NCBI GenBank assembly: GCA_026225435.1
Contig: JAMFST010001036.1
Location: 1 to 7,149, forward strand
Reading direction: 5' to 3'
Origin: Labilithrix luteola
GTDB taxonomy: Bacteria; Myxococcota_A; Polyangia; Polyangiales; Polyangiaceae
DNA: 7,149 nt
Shown here in pieces: positions 5,637 to 7,149 of this stretch. The position numbers and the translations under genes are program-made. Position 1 is the first letter of the stretch. Every line of letters begins with the position of its first letter. A model generated the notes under the pieces. The model did not search any database, had not been told where the DNA came from, and saw only the letters and a list, made by a program, of their open reading frames with translations.

Positions 5637-7149
5637 TCAAGGTTCCTCCAGGACCTCGCGGATCTTCCGCAACACCACGTCTGGAGTGAGCGGCTTCTGC
5701 AAGAAGGCCACGCGGGATGCGAGGACGCGTTGGAGGACGGCGGCGTCGTCGGTGTAGCCGGACATGAAGAGGGTCTTCATGGTGGGGCGGTCTTCGGTGA
5801 CGCGGTCGGAGAGGGAGCGGCCGTTCATGCGCGGCATGACCACGTCGGTGAGGAGCAGCTGGATGGGGCGCTCGCACGCTGCCGCCACCTCGAGGCCCTC
5901 GGCGCCGTCGCTTGCTTCGAGCACGTCGTAGCCTGCGCGACGCAGGACGGTGACGGTGAGCTCGCGGAGGGGAGCTTCGTCCTCGACGACGAGGATCGTC
6001 TCGGTGCCACCGCGCGCCGGGCCCACCTTCGGGGTGGCGGAGAAGGTCTCCTCGGCGCGGGCGGCGCGCGGCAGGTAGAGGCAGAAGGTCGTCTCCGAAT
6101 CGAGCCCCTGCTGCGTCTGCACGCTGATGGTGCCGCCGCTCTGCTGGACGATGCCGAAGACCGTCGCCAGGCCGAGGCCGGTGCCCTTCCCTGCGCCCTT
6201 GGTGGTGAAGAAGGGCTCGAAGACCTGCGTGCGCGTCGCCTCGTCCATCCCCGAGCCGGTGTCGCGGACGCACACGCACACCATCGGCCCGCTGGCCACG
6301 CTCGGAGGCTCGGTCTTGAGCGGATCGCCCGCGCTCACGTCCGACGTGGAGACGGTGATCTGCCCCCCTTCGGGCATCGCGTCGCGGGCGTTGATGATCA
6401 GGTTCATGATCACCTGCTCCATCTGCCCCGGATCGGCCTCCACCTGCCCGCGGGAGCTCATGTCGAAGACCAGGTCGATGTCCTCGCCGAGCAGACGCCG
6501 CAGCATCTTCTCCAGCCCGAGGACGGTCTCGCGCACGCTCATGCTCCGCGGCTGCAGCACCTGCTGCCGGCTGAAGGCGAGCAGCTGCCGGGTCAGCTCC
6601 ACGGCGCGCTCCCCCGCCAGCTTCACCTGCTCGAGATCGTCGCGGATGGGATCTCCTTCGGGGAGCTCCTCCACCGCGAGGCTCGTGTAGCTGAGCACCA
6701 CGGACAGGAGGTTGTTGAAGTCGTGCGCCACCCCACCGGCGAGCCGCCCGACCGCTTCCATCTTGTGCGCCTGGCGCAGCTGCTCCTCGAGCTTGCGCCG
6801 GTCGGTGACGTCCTCGGAGTGCACCAGCACCACGTCGGGCGGCGCCGGCGAGTAGGTGAGGACCACCTTGCGCTTCTCGGTGAAGCCGAGCTGCGGCCGT
6901 TCGAGCTCGCGCTGGAACGTCTCGCCGCGGTCGAGGCAGCGGCTGACGTCGGCCGCGATCGACGGGTCGTCCCGGTAGATCTCGCTCAACCCCCGCCCGA
7001 TGATGTCCGGCAGGTGCCCCCTCGCCCGCTCGCGCGCCGCGTTGTTGTAGTCGAGGAGGACGAAGTCCGGCTTGCCGTCGACCATCGCCCGCTGCCAGGC
7101 GTACAGAGGTACGGGAACCCCGTTGAACTGATCGCGCAGGCGCTGCTGC
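5637..7149 (-). CDS. PAS-containing hybrid sensor histidine kinase with C-terminal receiver; N-terminus outside window
   Basis: The minus-strand frame stays open to the right edge. A Met at 7083-7085 is internal, because PAS-like residues ([15 protein letters not shown]) precede it. Using that Met as residue 1, the domains are: PAS (about -15 to 95, ending in EDVTDRR); a short coiled linker; HisKA with [11 protein letters not shown] and phospho-acceptor His121 (codon 6723-6725); and HATPase with N-box [14 protein letters not shown] (228-241), G1 DTGSGM (275-280), F-box FEPFFTTK (289-296) and G2 GKGTGLGL (299-306). A receiver domain follows, with ETILVVEDE (362-370), phospho-acceptor Asp414 in TDVVMP (codon 5844-5846), FMSGY (440-444) and Lys464 in LQKP. 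All catalytic residues are present. It should autophosphorylate on His and pass the phosphate to its own receiver, then probably to a phosphotransfer protein not in the window. No transmembrane segment is in the visible part. The signal and output are unknown. It converges on the operon and shows no sequence link to it. Confidence 0.94.
   Translation of the reverse strand, partial: QQRLRDQFNGVPVPLYAWQRAMVDGKPDFVLLDYNNAARERARGHLPDIIGRGLSEIYRDDPSIAADVSRCLDRGETFQRELERPQLGFTEKRKVVLTYSPAPPDVVLVHSEDVTDRRKLEEQLRQAHKMEAVGRLAGGVAHDFNNLLSVVLSYTSLAVEELPEGDPIRDDLEQVKLAGERAVELTRQLLAFSRQQVLQPRSMSVRETVLGLEKMLRRLLGEDIDLVFDMSSRGQVEADPGQMEQVIMNLIINARDAMPEGGQITVSTSDVSAGDPLKTEPPSVASGPMVCVCVRDTGSGMDEATRTQVFEPFFTTKGAGKGTGLGLATVFGIVQQSGGTISVQTQQGLDSETTFCLYLPRAARAEETFSATPKVGPARGGTETILVVEDEAPLRELTVTVLRRAGYDVLEASDGAEGLEVAAACERPIQLLLTDVVMPRMNGRSLSDRVTEDRPTMKTLFMSGYTDDAAVLQRVLASRVAFLQKPLTPDVVLRKIREVLEEP

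Noticed and set aside
7083..7085. The Met here as the true start of the histidine kinase
   Set aside because: The frame stays open to base 7148 and the preceding 21 residues look like the start of a PAS domain, so the gene begins beyond the window.

Overview
This is a GC-rich window of tightly packed bacterial protein-coding DNA. The dense third-position G/C codon use, the single-strand gene string with 4-nt stop/start overlaps, and the PAS/HisKA/REC hybrid kinase suggest a high-GC Gram-negative-type bacterium (Proteobacteria, Myxococcota, Binatota or similar). I cannot fix the phylum from sequence alone. No RNA genes, mobile elements, CRISPR arrays or origins were seen, and no gap between genes exceeds about 60 bases.

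Plus strand, positions 1-5579: one co-oriented gene string, cut at the left edge. The order is (1) the C-terminal part of an acyl-CoA synthetase (ACS1); (2) a 341-aa soluble lipocalin/CrtC-like protein with a DHSWGPR motif (LIP1); (3) an APH/ACAD11-type kinase resembling LvaA; (4) a 118-aa DUF6285-type small protein resembling LvaB; (5) a full-length acyl-CoA synthetase (ACS2) paralogous to ACS1; (6) a second lipocalin/CrtC-like protein (LIP2) paralogous to LIP1. The junctions are ATGA, GTGA, a 29-nt gap with a strong ribosome binding site, a 1-nt gap with a strong ribosome binding site, and ATGA. This is very likely a single operon.

The most interesting reading is that an ACS-LIP two-gene module has been duplicated, and that the copies flank a kinase plus small-partner pair of the kind that phosphorylates 4-hydroxyacyl-CoA in the Pseudomonas levulinate (lva) pathway. 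The synthetases would activate a carboxylic acid to its CoA thioester, and the LvaAB-like pair would phosphorylate a hydroxyl on the acyl chain so that it can be eliminated or moved before beta-oxidation. The lipocalin-like proteins would bind or chemically alter the hydrophobic acyl group. The lva partners LvaC (acyl-CoA dehydrogenase-like) and LvaD (reductase) are not in the window. The substrate is unknown.

Minus strand, positions 7149-5637: a convergent hybrid sensor histidine kinase (PAS, HisKA, HATPase, receiver) whose reading frame stays open to the right edge, so its N-terminus is missing. It points toward the operon and is separated from it by 57 bases without a convincing terminator. 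Nothing in the sequence ties it to the operon's function.
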